A DNA stretch of 64,000 nt from Lachnospiraceae bacterium (GCA_017431515.1 JAFRKV010000044.1:62001-126000); one strand, 5' to 3'; positions 1 through 9,525 are shown, counted from the stretch's first letter. The notes: a model not told the origin generated them from the letters alone. Made by a program: numbers and translations.

Positions 1-69
1 GGCGAGGTCGTGAACCAGTCTGTCGGCTTTATCCCGAAGGAGAAAGTGCTGGCATTGCTTCCGCAATAA
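1..69 (+). CDS. trxA: Thioredoxin, C-terminal tail (5' end outside window)
   Basis: Reading frame 1 gives 22 residues ending in TAA at 67-69. The pattern VGFIPKEKVLALL fits the last strand and helix of thioredoxin, and the gene lies 27 nt upstream of a thioredoxin reductase, the usual partner. The CGPC active site lies outside the window, so the call rests on the tail and the neighbour. Confidence 0.7.
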   Translation, partial: GEVVNQSVGFIPKEKVLALLPQ

Positions 70-96
70 CCCATTCTTTTTCAGGAGGCCATTTTT

Positions 97-1011
97 ATGT
101 ATGACATCATTATTGTCGGCGCCGGTACTGCCGGACTTTCCGCTGCTATCTACGGCGTCCGCGCCGGAAAAAGCGTTCTGGTCCTGGAGGCCAATACCTA
201 CGGCGGTCAGATCATCAACACACCGGAGATTGAAAATTACCCGGGGATTAAAAACACCTCCGGCTTCGAGTTTGCCACAGCGCTCTATGAGCAGGCAACG
301 GGACTCGGCGCGAAGATAGAATTTGAAGAAGTGCGTTCCGTCGAAAATACGGGAGCCATCAAACGTGTCGTCACCGGAAAACAGACTTATGAAGCCAGCT
401 CCGTCATTCTGGCGGCAGGTGCCAAAAACAGGCATCTCGGTCTGCCGCATGAGGAGGAATGGCTGGGAAAAGGCATCTCCTATTGCGCGACCTGCGATGG
501 TGCTTTTTTCAAAGGCAAGGACACGGCTGTCATGGGCGGCGGCAACACCGCTCTGGAGGATGCCCTGTTTCTCTCCAATTACTGTAATAAGGTATATCTC
601 ATACACCGCCGTGACCAGTTCCGCGGCGACAGCAAGTCTGTTGCGTTATTGGAAGAAAAGGAAAATGTGGAGTTTGTTCTGAACGCCACCATCAGCGCGC
701 TGCTCGGCGCGGATCATGTGGAAGGCGTCGAGGTGGCGGATAAGATCACCGGCGAACACCGCTCCATTCCGGTGGACGGACTTTTTATCGCCATCGGCCA
801 AACCCCGCAGAATCAGGTCTTTTCCGGGTTGGTAGACCTGGACGAAAGCGGTTATATCATTGCCGGCGAAGACTGCAAGACCAGTGCGGACGGCGTTTTC
901 GCCGCCGGAGACGGACGGACGAAAATCGTGCGTCAGTTGACGACGGCCGCTGCTGACGGCGCAGTCGCGGCTCTTGCGGCCTGCGCATACTGTGACAGTA
1001 TCGCCGGGTAA
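97..1011 (+). CDS. trxB: Thioredoxin reductase (NADPH, FAD)
   Basis: This 304-residue flavoprotein should pass electrons from NADPH through FAD and a redox disulfide to thioredoxin in the cytoplasm. The N-terminus has the FAD Rossmann motif GAGTAGLSAAIYG. The redox-active CATC lies near residue 133. A second nucleotide-binding motif, GGGNTALEDA, follows at about 148, and the C-terminal FAD motif AAGDGR is at about 268. Length matches the low-molecular-weight family. CAGGAGG about 10 nt upstream of the ATG supports the start. It follows the thioredoxin tail, so the pair is probably one transcription unit ending at the hairpin at 1061-1091. Confidence 0.93.
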   Translation: MYDIIIVGAGTAGLSAAIYGVRAGKSVLVLEANTYGGQIINTPEIENYPGIKNTSGFEFATALYEQATGLGAKIEFEEVRSVENTGAIKRVVTGKQTYEASSVILAAGAKNRHLGLPHEEEWLGKGISYCATCDGAFFKGKDTAVMGGGNTALEDALFLSNYCNKVYLIHRRDQFRGDSKSVALLEEKENVEFVLNATISALLGADHVEGVEVADKITGEHRSIPVDGLFIAIGQTPQNQVFSGLVDLDESGYIIAGEDCKTSADGVFAAGDGRTKIVRQLTTAAADGAVAALAACAYCDSIAG

Positions 1012-1060
1012 CCCCCCTGCATGAATCGAGCAGGAAAGATTGATCTGCCCTGCACACAAG

Positions 1061-1091
1061 AACTGCCGCACGCATTGTGCGGCAGTTTTTT
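1061..1091 (+). terminator. Rho-independent terminator after trxB
   Basis: An 11-bp perfect stem (1061-1071 with 1077-1087, arm AACTGCCGCAC) with a 5-nt loop runs into TTTTTT. It lies between trxB and the convergent acetyltransferase gene, whose stop codon overlaps the T tract. Confidence 0.88.
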
Positions 1092-1563
1092 ATAAGAGAA
1101 AGTCCATTGTTACTTTCTGGGGAATAAGCCCCATCTTTTCATAAAACGCCATGGCGCCGGGATTGCAGCTCCACACGTTCAGCGTCAGGTTGTAAAACCC
1201 GTTCTCTTTTGCGTAGGAACGCACCGCCTGATACAGTTCCTCCCCGATGTGCTCTCCCCGCCTTGTTTCCTCGACACAGATGTCATCAATATACAGCGTC
1301 CGCACATCCGTGAGGACCCGGTCTCCCTTCACCTGCTTGTGGATACAGAACGCATGTCCCAGCACGTTGTTCTCTTCGTCCACGCAGACAAATACCGGCG
1401 TTTCTTCCTGCCTGATAATCTCCTGCAGTTCCTTAGTGCCGTACTTTGTCGCCGGTCCTTTGAAAAGATCCGGACGCCCGTTATGATGCACCAGATCCAC
1501 CTGTAAAAGCAGATGCAGAATTCCTTCGATATCCGATTCCGTTGCCCTTCTGATCCGATTCAT
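1090..1563 (-). CDS. GNAT family N-acetyltransferase
   Basis: This 157-residue protein has the GCN5-related acetyltransferase fold. Acetyl-CoA binding motif A is recognisable as IDDICVEETRRGEHIGEELY (about 91-110), with the R-R-G-x-x-I-G pyrophosphate loop slightly altered. Motif B (NPGAMAFYEKMGL, about 134-146) closes the fold. The acetyl acceptor cannot be deduced. It is a single-gene unit, convergent with trxB. Confidence 0.82.
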   Translation of the reverse strand: MNRIRRATESDIEGILHLLLQVDLVHHNGRPDLFKGPATKYGTKELQEIIRQEETPVFVCVDEENNVLGHAFCIHKQVKGDRVLTDVRTLYIDDICVEETRRGEHIGEELYQAVRSYAKENGFYNLTLNVWSCNPGAMAFYEKMGLIPQKVTMDFLL

Positions 1564-1713
1564 GACACTTATTATACAGGTTTTTCATCTTTTTTGAAAT
1601 ACCTCTTGCTTTTTTCTCCGGCGCATGTTAGGATAAAAACAGAACAGATGTTCGATTTTGTTTATTCTGGTTTTATCTTTTGAAAAGATGACTGAATCGG
1701 CGGGGATTGTTTT

Positions 1714-2025
1714 ATGGATGCACAGATTTATGCCTTTGATTTTGACGGAACATTATGTGAGGATCGCTACCCGGAGATCGGCTCTCCGCGCGCAGCGACG
1801 ATCTCCTATGCGCTGCAGTTGAAGGAGCAGGGGCATCATCTGATCCTTTGGACCTGCCGCGCCGGCGAGTATCTGGATCGCGCCGTGGAGTGGTGCGAGC
1901 ATTACGGGCTGACCTTTGATGCTGTGAATGAGAATCTCCCCGAGACTGTTCAAAAATACGGCAATGACAGCCGCAAGATCACCGCGGATTATTACGTGGA
2001 TGACCGGAGTCTGATGCCGGCATAG
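1714..2025 (+). CDS. Small HAD-like hydrolase
   Basis: This 103-residue protein has the HAD phosphatase core without a cap domain. Motif I is DFDGTLC (residues 8-14), with both catalytic aspartates. Motif II is the Thr of LWTCR (about 48), and a late acidic motif YYVDDRS (about 93-99) fits motif IV. The short length resembles minimal HAD proteins of the BT0820 type. The substrate is unknown. A weak GGGG-type ribosome site precedes the ATG. Confidence 0.75.
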   Translation: MDAQIYAFDFDGTLCEDRYPEIGSPRAATISYALQLKEQGHHLILWTCRAGEYLDRAVEWCEHYGLTFDAVNENLPETVQKYGNDSRKITADYYVDDRSLMPA

Positions 2026-2094
2026 CAGGTAGGACAGGGATTGGATTCCCGAAGATGTAAATTTTAGATTCTCTTAACTTTTCAGACACATTTT

Positions 2095-2250
2095 CTTCAC
2101 AGTTTTCAAATAGACTTATTATTGTAAGGACGGAGACAGGTTGTCTCCCCTTGAATATCAGGGGCTGTTGGGTTTTTACCGGAGAAGGTTTAGGCGCTGT
2201 CAGCTCCGACTAAAAGCAACGGGGACTTTCCATTACGGAATGTCCCCTTT
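2095..2250 (+). ncRNA. Candidate small RNA or leader (weak)
   Basis: There is no convincing ORF in 2026-2267. A promoter-like pair (TTCACA near 2096, TTATTA near 2118) is followed by a hairpin GGAGAC/GTCTCC (2132-2148), about 70 nt of sequence, then a stronger hairpin ending in a short T run (2221-2250). The order promoter, hairpin, terminator fits a small transcript. It matches no RNA family I recognise, and the last hairpin may only serve the convergent Nudix gene. Confidence 0.25.
2221..2247 (-). terminator. Hairpin terminator for the Nudix gene (possibly bidirectional)
   Basis: GGGGAC-T-TTCC, a short loop, GGAA-T-GTCCCC form a stem with symmetric T-T mismatch. It lies about 20 nt after the Nudix stop on the minus strand, and the plus strand also ends in TTT. 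Confidence 0.55.
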
Positions 2251-2267
2251 CTGATGCGCAATCTGCC

Positions 2268-2825
2268 CTACTCGGTTGGCTGTCTTCCCCAGCTTTCCAG
2301 GATCTTCGCCGTCAATCCCCAGATCGTCACGCCCTGATAGTCATAAAAGAAAATCCACTGCTCCTTTTTCCGGAAGGGATAGGCTCTGCCGCCGGGGATC
2401 CTCTCATACGGAAATCCCTCCCGGGGCACCGTAACGAGATCGACTGCGTACCGCTCCGGCTCGGTTTCCCGGATAAAATCAGCGGGGATCCGCAGCACCT
2501 CTGCCACTTCCGCTTCCGAAAACGTGTCATGGTAATCGGACAATGCAGCCGCAAAGGGATAGACCTTTCCGCCATCCGGCCCCATCTGCACCGGCAGCGG
2601 TTGCAGCGAGCCGATCCACCCGCGGCTGACCTGCAGTTCTTCCATGGTCTCCCGCACGGCAGCCTCCTCCGGGCTTTCTATGAGCACCCCGTTTTCTTCC
2701 AGAATACTGCCGCCCGGCAGACAGAGTTCTCCCGGTTGATGCTTCAAATGCAGGGCGCGTCGTTCCAGTACGATTTCCGTACCATTTTCCGTATGCAGAA
2801 GAGGGAGTAAAACTGCTGCTTTCAT
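2268..2825 (-). CDS. Nudix hydrolase, CoA pyrophosphatase-like
   Basis: This 185-residue Nudix protein carries PGG followed by EEAAVRETMEEL, which fits the REUXEE catalytic box that binds Mg2+. The preceding ERRALHLKHQPGELCLPGG resembles the signature of the NudL/PCD1 coenzyme A pyrophosphatase subfamily, so CoA or a related dinucleotide is the likely substrate. The start at 2825 is preferred over one 16 codons upstream (2873) because AAGGAG sits about 6 nt before it and the upstream residues are basic and unlike the family. Confidence 0.8.
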   Translation of the reverse strand: MKAAVLLPLLHTENGTEIVLERRALHLKHQPGELCLPGGSILEENGVLIESPEEAAVRETMEELQVSRGWIGSLQPLPVQMGPDGGKVYPFAAALSDYHDTFSEAEVAEVLRIPADFIRETEPERYAVDLVTVPREGFPYERIPGGRAYPFRKKEQWIFFYDYQGVTIWGLTAKILESWGRQPTE

Positions 2826-3002
2826 AAGGGCTCCTTTTTCATTTTTTGAGGGCTTTTGGGATCGTCTTTTCACCTATGGGATTCTTGCAGAGTCCCCCTG
2901 CTTTATGATACGATGAAGGCGATTTAGGATCTGATAAAAACAGTTCCTTAAACGACGTTTTCGCAGACCAATCACTATCATTTCACATGCAGGAGGTGCA
3001 CA

Positions 3003-3668
3003 ATGAAACTGGAAGAATTACAACAGAAGAACCCCGGTATCCGGATCCTGCCGTTGACGGATCCCTCATTCTCCGAGTACGGGACAGTTATTTCCGGCTA
3101 CTCTTTTACGGACGCTTACCGCGTCATGGAGCAGAAAGCCATCCCCGCATCCGGCAACACCTACACCGCCTGTGACCCGGATCTGCAGGCGCTTCCTCTG
3201 GCGAAAGAGCTTTCCGACGGGTTCTATGGCGGCATGCCGGTGCAGCTCGGTTTTTGCAACGGCAGAGGCACGCAGCTGAATGCGCTCGAGTACCATAAAG
3301 GAACGGAGGTTGACGGTTGCTGCACGGATCTGATCCTGCTGCTCGCCAAGACCTATGAGATCAAGGATAACAGCATTCCTTCCGATTGTGTAAAAGCGTA
3401 TTTTGCCCCGGCCGGGACGGTGGTGGAGCTTTACGGCACGACGCTTCACTATGCGCCCTGCGCAGTATCGGATGACGGTTTCCGCTGTATCATTGGTCTT
3501 CCGGACGGGACGAATGCGGACCTGACTGAAAAGCCGGCTCCCAAAAATGACGAAGACAAGCTCCTCTGGATGGTGAACAAATGGCTCATTGCGCATCCGG
3601 AAAGCACGGAAGCTGGTGATGGCGCCGTGGCCGGTATTAAAGGGGTTAATATTAAAATAAATTACTAG
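3003..3668 (+). CDS. Cupin-like DUF4867-type protein
   Basis: This 221-residue protein starts after a strong site (AGGAGGTGCACA-ATG). The centre (about 70-165) contains GFCNGRGTQLNALEYHKGTE, then FAPAGTVVELYGTTLHYAPC, a pattern of metal-type ligands (H, E, H) on beta strands like a cupin barrel. It resembles DUF4867 proteins, which often accompany sugar catabolism genes in Clostridia, though no sugar genes are adjacent here. An isomerase-like role is possible but unproven. Confidence 0.6.
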   Translation: MKLEELQQKNPGIRILPLTDPSFSEYGTVISGYSFTDAYRVMEQKAIPASGNTYTACDPDLQALPLAKELSDGFYGGMPVQLGFCNGRGTQLNALEYHKGTEVDGCCTDLILLLAKTYEIKDNSIPSDCVKAYFAPAGTVVELYGTTLHYAPCAVSDDGFRCIIGLPDGTNADLTEKPAPKNDEDKLLWMVNKWLIAHPESTEAGDGAVAGIKGVNIKINY

Positions 3669-3684
3669 GAAATAAAAAGAGGGA

Positions 3685-3825
3685 TGTTAAGGGGAAAAGT
3701 GCCATGCGTGGAACACGCATGTGCACTTTTCGTGAAGAGGCGCTCTGGCATGCTAGCATGCCGAGGCGCCTTTCCACGCAAAGGTCACAATGTCACTTCG
3801 TGACATGTGACTTTTCCCCTTAACA
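3685..3825. repeat. Three-hairpin palindromic repeat, copy A
   Basis: This 141-bp element is bounded by perfect 16-bp inverted arms (TGTTAAGGGGAAAAGT at 3685-3700, complement at 3810-3825). Inside are three hairpins: arm CATGCGTG with loop GAA (3695-3730); a central palindrome GGCATGCTAGCATGCC (3747-3762) enclosed by AGGCGC/GCGCCT; and GTCACAATGTCA with loop CTTCG (3784-3810). It has no coding capacity. It shares core sequence with copies at 32653-32701 and 34272-34410. Confidence 0.85.
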
Positions 3826-3847
3826 CCCTCACATCAACATCCTCACA

Positions 3848-4108
3848 TCATTTCTCCGGCAACCTTTGAATCGGAGATACCACTCTGTTCAGATCCTCAT
3901 ATTTTTCAAATTCCAGAATCTCCACCTGTTTGATATCCTTCGGCTCGTAGACGGTGGAGCCGCCCACGTATTTCAGTCGTATGCGCGAAAAATCCGGCTT
4001 GTCGTCATTCATCGGCTCCTCTGCCACGACGCCGATCCCGGTTTTTACATTGCCGTCTTTATCCGTGATCCTGATTCTGTGCTCAAACCAATCCGTGTTA
4101 ATTTCCAT
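3848..4108 (-). CDS. Small conserved hypothetical protein in the pur operon
   Basis: This 86-residue protein starts at MEINTDWFEHRIRITDKDG, 16 nt after the purB stop, so it is translated last on the gpmI-pur message. It looks like a small beta-rich domain with many charged residues. I do not recognise the family. GGGGGA lies about 6 nt before this ATG, which is preferred over an upstream frame extension overlapping purB. Confidence 0.6.
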   Translation of the reverse strand: MEINTDWFEHRIRITDKDGNVKTGIGVVAEEPMNDDKPDFSRIRLKYVGGSTVYEPKDIKQVEILEFEKYEDLNRVVSPIQRLPEK

Positions 4109-4124
4109 CTTTTTCCCCCGAAAA

Positions 4125-5576
4125 TCACACCTTGATCTCTGCCTGCACGCCAAGCTCCGCGCGGTTTGCCTCCAAAACAGGCCTTACATCGTTTGCCAAA
4201 AACTGCTCCACCTGCAGCGGCGCCCTGCCCACATAATTCGCGGGATCCATCGCCTTCTGCAGTTCCTCCAGCGTCTTGCCGAACATGGTATTCTCTGCGA
4301 TCAGTTCCAGGAGGTTATTCTCCTTCCCTTCCTTCTTCACATTGCTCCCGGCTTCCATGCTGAGTTTCCGGATCACCTCATGCAGATCCTGCCGGTTGCC
4401 GCCCTCCTTCACCGCGTCCATCATAATATTTTCGGTCGCCATAAACGGCAGCTCCGCCAGCAGGTGCTTGGTGATCACCTTCTTATAGACCACAAGGCCG
4501 GAGGTCACATTGATGCAAAGATCCAGGATCCCGTCCGTCGCCAGAAATCCTTCTGCCACGGAGAGGCGCTTATTGGCGGAGTCGTCCAGTGTCCGTTCAA
4601 ACCATTGCACCGCGGAAGTGATGGCCGGATTCAGCGCATCCACCATCACGTAACGGGCAAGGGAAGCGATCCGCTCGCTCCGCATGGGATTCCTCTTATA
4701 AGCCATGGCGGACGACCCGATCTGGTTTTTCTCAAAGGGTTCCTCCACCTCTTTCAGGTGCTGTAAGAGCCGGATATCATTGCTCATCTTGGTGGCGCTG
4801 GCGGCAATCCCGGCCAGTACATTCACCACCCGCGTATCCACCTTGCGGGAATAGGTCTGCCCTGATACCGGATAGCACGCGTCAAACCCCATCTTCTTTG
4901 CGATCATCGGATCGATCTTGTCGATGGTCTCCTGATCGCCGTTAAAGAGTTCCTGAAAGGACGCCTGGGTTCCGGTGGTGCCCTTGGAACCCAGCAGTTT
5001 TAAAGAGCCGCGGACGTACTCCAGATCGGAAAGATCCATGAGAAATTCCTGCAGCCAGAGCGTCGCACGTTTCCCCACGGTCGTCGGCTGTGCCGGCTGA
5101 AAATGCGTAAACGCTAAGGTCGGCAGGTCCTTGTATTTCTCCGCGAACTCAGCAAGCGCCGCGATCACGTTCACCAGTTTTTTATGGACAAGGTCCAGTG
5201 CCTCCCGCATCAGGATCAGGTCGGTGTTGTCCCCCACATAGCAGCTGGTGGCGCCGAGATGAATGATCCCCGCCGCCTTCGGGCACTGCTGCCCGTAAGC
5301 ATACACATGGCTCATCACATCGTGCCGCACTTCCTTTTCCCGCGCTTTCGCCACATCGTAATTGATGTCCTCCTGATGAGCCTTCAGCTCATCGATCATC
5401 TCCTGCGTGATGACCGGCTCCCCGTCTTTGGAGAGGCCGAGCTCCATCTCGGTCTCCGCCAGTGCGATCCACAGCTTCCGCCAGGTCTGAAACTTCTTGT
5501 CCTGTGAAAAGATGTGCTGCATTTCTTTGCTTGCGTACCGCTCGGAAAGCGGGCTGATATATCCGTCTGTACCCAT
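4125..5576 (-). CDS. purB: Adenylosuccinate lyase
   Basis: This 483-residue member of the fumarase/aspartase superfamily removes fumarate from SAICAR and from adenylosuccinate, two steps of purine synthesis. The superfamily signature is present as GSSAMAYKRNP (about 286-296), whose flexible loop supplies the catalytic Ser. HLGATSCYVGDNTD (about 106-119) and the THFQPAQPTTVGKR segment (about 158-171) form other active-site regions. Its start codon overlaps the purF stop (TAATG), implying translational coupling. The long form resembles the human-type enzyme. Confidence 0.95.
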   Translation of the reverse strand: MGTDGYISPLSERYASKEMQHIFSQDKKFQTWRKLWIALAETEMELGLSKDGEPVITQEMIDELKAHQEDINYDVAKAREKEVRHDVMSHVYAYGQQCPKAAGIIHLGATSCYVGDNTDLILMREALDLVHKKLVNVIAALAEFAEKYKDLPTLAFTHFQPAQPTTVGKRATLWLQEFLMDLSDLEYVRGSLKLLGSKGTTGTQASFQELFNGDQETIDKIDPMIAKKMGFDACYPVSGQTYSRKVDTRVVNVLAGIAASATKMSNDIRLLQHLKEVEEPFEKNQIGSSAMAYKRNPMRSERIASLARYVMVDALNPAITSAVQWFERTLDDSANKRLSVAEGFLATDGILDLCINVTSGLVVYKKVITKHLLAELPFMATENIMMDAVKEGGNRQDLHEVIRKLSMEAGSNVKKEGKENNLLELIAENTMFGKTLEELQKAMDPANYVGRAPLQVEQFLANDVRPVLEANRAELGVQAEIKV

Positions 5577-7090
5577 TATTCTTTTGCTCCTCTCGAAAAA
5601 TCCGTATCCCGGTCGTCATATTCTCCGCGGATGTCCTCCTGTGGCGGCTCCATAGGGTATTTCCCCGTAAAGCAGCCATTACAGATCGGCACACCGCAAA
5701 CCATTTCAGAAAGCCGCTCCACCCGAAGGTAGCCAAGGCTGTCCGCGCCGATGATCTGCCGGATCTCCTCCACGGAGCGGTTGTAGGCGATCAGCTGTTC
5801 CCGCGCCGGGATATCCGTACCGAAATAACACTGCCACAAAAACGGCGGCGCCCCGACTCTGACGTGCACCTCCGTGGCGCCCGCATCTCTGAGCATCCGC
5901 ACGATCCGATCCGACGTCGTCCCCCGGACGATGGAGTCATCAATCATGATCACCCGCTTGCCCTCCACGGACTCCCGCAGGACATTGAGCTTCACGCGGA
6001 CACTGGATTCGCGGCTGGACTGTTTCGGTTTGATAAAAGTCCTGCCCACATAGGTATTCTTGATAAACGCTGTGCCATAAGGGATTCCGGATTCCATCGC
6101 ATATCCCATGGCCGCTGCGTTTCCGGACTCCGGCACGCCCACCACCAGATCCGCCTCCACAGGGGAATCTATGGCCAGAAACCGTCCCGCCCGGATGCGG
6201 GATTCGTAGACCCCCACACCGTCAAAACGGGTATCGGGTCTCGCAAAATAAATATACTCAAAGACGCATCGCGCCTGCTTCTCACGCGGGATCGCCATGG
6301 TCATGTCAGAGGTGATGCCCTCCTCCGGCGAGATCGTCACCACCTCTCCCGGCAGCACATCCCGCACAAACTCCGCATCAATGGTCTCAAGGGCACAAGT
6401 TTCCGAAGTCAAAATATAAGCATTGTCCCGTTTCCCGATCACCAGCGGTTTGAACCCGTAGGGATCACGCGCACCGATGAGCTTCCGCGGGCTCATCACC
6501 ACAAGCGCATAAGCACCCTGCAGTTTTTCACAGGCCCGCCGCACCGCTTCCTCCGCGGTTTTGGAATTCAGCCGCTCTCTTGCGATGTGATAGGCGATCA
6601 CTTCCGAATCGATGGTCGTCTGAAAGATCGCGCCGGTGTATTCCAGGTCTTTTCGCAGCTCATTCGCATTGATGAGATTCCCGTTATGGGCCAGCGCCAG
6701 CGTTCCCTTGACATAGTTCAAGACAAGAGGCTGCGCGTTTTCTCTGGTGGAGGAACCCGCCGTGGAATAGCGCACATGCCCGACGCCGATGTCTCCCTTC
6801 ACGGTCTCAAAATCGTCCGGGGAAAACACCTCATTGACGAGTCCCATGTCTTTTCTCGTCTTCACGGCGCGCTTCGGCCCTTCCGTATCGGAAACCGCGA
6901 TGCCGGCGCTCTCCTGTCCCCGGTGCTGTAGCGCAAACAGCCCGTAATAGATGGAAGACGCCACATCATTTCCGTCAAAATCATACATGCCGAAAACCCC
7001 GCATTCCTCGTGGGGTTTCTCGTCAAACCAAACGCCGCTCTCTGCTCCGGTAAACTCCTCCGGCATTTCAAAAACGCGATGCTCTCTCAT
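5576..7090 (-). CDS. purF: Amidophosphoribosyltransferase
   Basis: This 504-residue enzyme makes phosphoribosylamine from PRPP and glutamine, the first committed step of purine synthesis. A propeptide of about 30 residues precedes CGVFG, whose Cys becomes the N-terminal nucleophile of the glutaminase domain after cleavage. The PRPP motif [14 protein letters not shown] lies near residue 370. C-terminal cysteines (CGVPICNGC and upstream Cys) fit the Fe-S-containing Bacillus-type enzyme. It overlaps purC by 4 nt and purB by 1 nt. Confidence 0.95.
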   Translation of the reverse strand: MREHRVFEMPEEFTGAESGVWFDEKPHEECGVFGMYDFDGNDVASSIYYGLFALQHRGQESAGIAVSDTEGPKRAVKTRKDMGLVNEVFSPDDFETVKGDIGVGHVRYSTAGSSTRENAQPLVLNYVKGTLALAHNGNLINANELRKDLEYTGAIFQTTIDSEVIAYHIARERLNSKTAEEAVRRACEKLQGAYALVVMSPRKLIGARDPYGFKPLVIGKRDNAYILTSETCALETIDAEFVRDVLPGEVVTISPEEGITSDMTMAIPREKQARCVFEYIYFARPDTRFDGVGVYESRIRAGRFLAIDSPVEADLVVGVPESGNAAAMGYAMESGIPYGTAFIKNTYVGRTFIKPKQSSRESSVRVKLNVLRESVEGKRVIMIDDSIVRGTTSDRIVRMLRDAGATEVHVRVGAPPFLWQCYFGTDIPAREQLIAYNRSVEEIRQIIGADSLGYLRVERLSEMVCGVPICNGCFTGKYPMEPPQEDIRGEYDDRDTDFSRGAKE

Positions 7091-7962
7091 GAAACAAACG
7101 CCTCTCCGGTCAACAACTGGTATGCTTCACGGTATTTCGCCACCGTCTTTTCCACGATCTCATCAGGAAGCTTGTAATCCGCCTCCGGATGCGCCTTCAG
7201 GTAATCCCGCACAAACTGCTTGTCAAAAGAAGGCTGTCCCTGTCCGGGCTGATAGGAGTCCGCAGGCCAGAAACGGCTGCTGTCCGGGGTCAGCATTTCA
7301 TCCCCCAGCACCACCTCTCCATTTTCATCCAGACCGAACTCAAACTTGGTGTCCGCGATGATGATGCCTTTTTCTCTGGCGTAATCCGCACACTTTTTGT
7401 ACAGTGCGATGGTCAGATCCCGGATCTTTGCCGCATAATCCGCGCCCTTCCCCGGATACTGCTTTTCCAGCAGCGCTACGCTCTCTTCAAAGGTGATGTG
7501 CTCATCATGGAGCCCCAAATCCGCTTTCGTCGTCGGCGTATAGATCGGCTCCGGGAGCTTGTCGGATTCTTTCAGCCCGGCCGGCAGATCGATCCCGCAG
7601 ACCTTGCCGCTTTCCTGATAGCTCGCCCAGCCGGTGCCGGTGATGTAGCCGCGGACGATGCATTCGATGGGCAGCATGGACAGTTTTTTACACTTCATGC
7701 TCCTGCCTTCAAAACGGTCGTTTTGGAAAAACGCCGGCAGATCCTTCGTGTCCGTGGACTCCATGTGGTTTTTCACCACATCCTTCGTAAAGTCAAACCA
7801 GAACTTCGACATCTGGGTCAGGATCTTTCCCTTATCCGGCACGTCGTTTTTCAAAATCACGTCAAAGGCTGAGATCCGGTCTGTAGCCACGATTAAAAGA
7901 CTCTCCGAAAGGTCATAGACCTCGCGGACTTTTCCTTCTTTAAACGGTTTGTATTCCTGCAT
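7087..7962 (-). CDS. purC: Phosphoribosylaminoimidazole-succinocarboxamide synthase
   Basis: This 291-residue SAICAR synthetase joins aspartate to CAIR with [14 protein letters not shown] at the N-terminus and the [16 protein letters not shown] segment (about 99-114) are family signatures, and [10 protein letters not shown] (about 207-216) belongs to the active site. The start at 7962 (MQEYKPF) is chosen over a TTG five codons upstream because GGGAGG lies 5 nt before it. It follows gpmI by 18 nt and overlaps purF by 4 nt. Confidence 0.94.
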   Translation of the reverse strand: MQEYKPFKEGKVREVYDLSESLLIVATDRISAFDVILKNDVPDKGKILTQMSKFWFDFTKDVVKNHMESTDTKDLPAFFQNDRFEGRSMKCKKLSMLPIECIVRGYITGTGWASYQESGKVCGIDLPAGLKESDKLPEPIYTPTTKADLGLHDEHITFEESVALLEKQYPGKGADYAAKIRDLTIALYKKCADYAREKGIIIADTKFEFGLDENGEVVLGDEMLTPDSSRFWPADSYQPGQGQPSFDKQFVRDYLKAHPEADYKLPDEIVEKTVAKYREAYQLLTGEAFVS

Positions 7963-7980
7963 CCTGTCCTCCCGCAAACA

Positions 7981-9525
7981 CTACGATTTCTTGATCAACA
8001 GTGACTCTCCGGTCATTTCCGCCGGCTTCTCCATGCCCATCATCTCGATCATCGTCGGAATGATATCGCAAAGCCGTCCGCCTTCCTTCAGCGTGTAGGC
8101 CGGGTCATAATGGAACAGGACAAAGGGCACCGGATTCGTGGTATGCGCCGTATGCGGCAGCCCCGTGGTATAATCGATCATCTGATCCGCATTGCCGTGA
8201 TCCGCACAGAGGAACATCTGCCCGTCCACTTCCAGCAGCGCGTCCATTGCCTTGCCGACACACTCGTCCACCGCCTCGATGGCCTTCACTGCTGCCGGGA
8301 TCACGCCGGTATGTCCCACCATATCCGGATTTGCAAAGTTGATGATGATCACGTCATATTTTTGGGAACGAATGGCTTCGCAGAGCTTGTCGCAGACCTC
8401 GTAAGCGCTCATTTCCGGCTGCAGGTCATAAGTCGCCACCTTCGGGGAATTGACGAGAATCCGGTCCTCCCCTTCGTTCGGCTCTTCCACGCCGCCGTTG
8501 AAGAAAAAAGTGACGTGGGCGTATTTCTCGGTCTCTGCGATTCTGGCCTGCTTCATCCCGTGGGCCGCCAGATACTCGCCGAAGGTGTTTTTCAATTCCA
8601 CCTTCTTAAATGCCACTTCCTTATTCGGGATCGTCACGTCATAATCCGTGAAGCAGATGTAGTGAACCTTTTTCCGCGGTCCGCGGTCAAATCCGTCAAG
8701 CTCGTCCAGACAGAAGGTCTTCGTAATCTCCCGGGCCCGGTCGGGACGGAAATTGTAAAAGATGATGGTATCCTGATCCTGGATAAGACCGATGGGCGCG
8801 CCGTCCTTTTCGATGACCGTCGGCAGCATAAACTCATCCGTCACATCGGAATCATAGGACGCCTGCACTGCGGCCACAGGATCCGTCGCCCGGACGCCCT
8901 CGCCCTTGGTCAGCGCAACGTAGGATTTCTCGATGCGGTCCCAACGGTTGTCACGATCCATCGCGTAGTAACGACCGTGGATGGAAGCGATCTCACCGAC
9001 GCCGATCTCCTTCATCTTGGCCACCAGTTCCTCCATAAAGCCTTTGGCGGAAGTCGGCGGCGTATCGCGCCCGTCCAGGAAGCAATGGATATACACCTTT
9101 TCCTGTCCCTCGCGCTTCATCAGCTCCAGAAGCCCGAACAAATGCTCAATGTGGCTGTGAACCCCGCCCGGTCCCAGCAACCCGTAGATATGCACAGCGC
9201 TGCCGTTTTTCTTGGCGTTTGCGATCCCACCCAGCAGCACCTCGTTTTTGAAAAAGTCACCGTCCTCGATCTCTTTGCTGATCCTGGTCAGTTCCTGATA
9301 GACCACGCGCCCTGCGCCCATATTCATATGGCCGACCTCGGAATTGCCCATCTGCCCGTCCGGCAGACCCACCGCAAGTCCGGATGCATAGCCCTTCACG
9401 CAGGGATTCTCCTGCATCAGTTTGTCCAGATTGGGCTTCTTTGCCATGGCGATGGCGTTCCCTTCGGTTTTTTCATTGATCCCGTAACCGTCCAGGATCA
9501 TCAGTACAGTTGGTTTTTTACCCAT
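7981..9525 (-). CDS. gpmI: 2,3-bisphosphoglycerate-independent phosphoglycerate mutase
   Basis: This 514-residue metalloenzyme interconverts 3- and 2-phosphoglycerate. The N-terminal metal site is MILDGYG, and the phosphoserine nucleophile sits in GNSEVGHMNMGAGR (about 61-74). The substrate loop DGRDTPP is near 150, and the C-terminal ADHGNADQM (about 443-451) completes the Mn site. It is the first gene after the promoter at 9582-9610 and leads purC-purF-purB, linking a glycolytic gene to purine synthesis. AAGGAGAGAG precedes the start. Confidence 0.95.
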   Translation of the reverse strand: MGKKPTVLMILDGYGINEKTEGNAIAMAKKPNLDKLMQENPCVKGYASGLAVGLPDGQMGNSEVGHMNMGAGRVVYQELTRISKEIEDGDFFKNEVLLGGIANAKKNGSAVHIYGLLGPGGVHSHIEHLFGLLELMKREGQEKVYIHCFLDGRDTPPTSAKGFMEELVAKMKEIGVGEIASIHGRYYAMDRDNRWDRIEKSYVALTKGEGVRATDPVAAVQASYDSDVTDEFMLPTVIEKDGAPIGLIQDQDTIIFYNFRPDRAREITKTFCLDELDGFDRGPRKKVHYICFTDYDVTIPNKEVAFKKVELKNTFGEYLAAHGMKQARIAETEKYAHVTFFFNGGVEEPNEGEDRILVNSPKVATYDLQPEMSAYEVCDKLCEAIRSQKYDVIIINFANPDMVGHTGVIPAAVKAIEAVDECVGKAMDALLEVDGQMFLCADHGNADQMIDYTTGLPHTAHTTNPVPFVLFHYDPAYTLKEGGRLCDIIPTMIEMMGMEKPAEMTGESLLIKKS

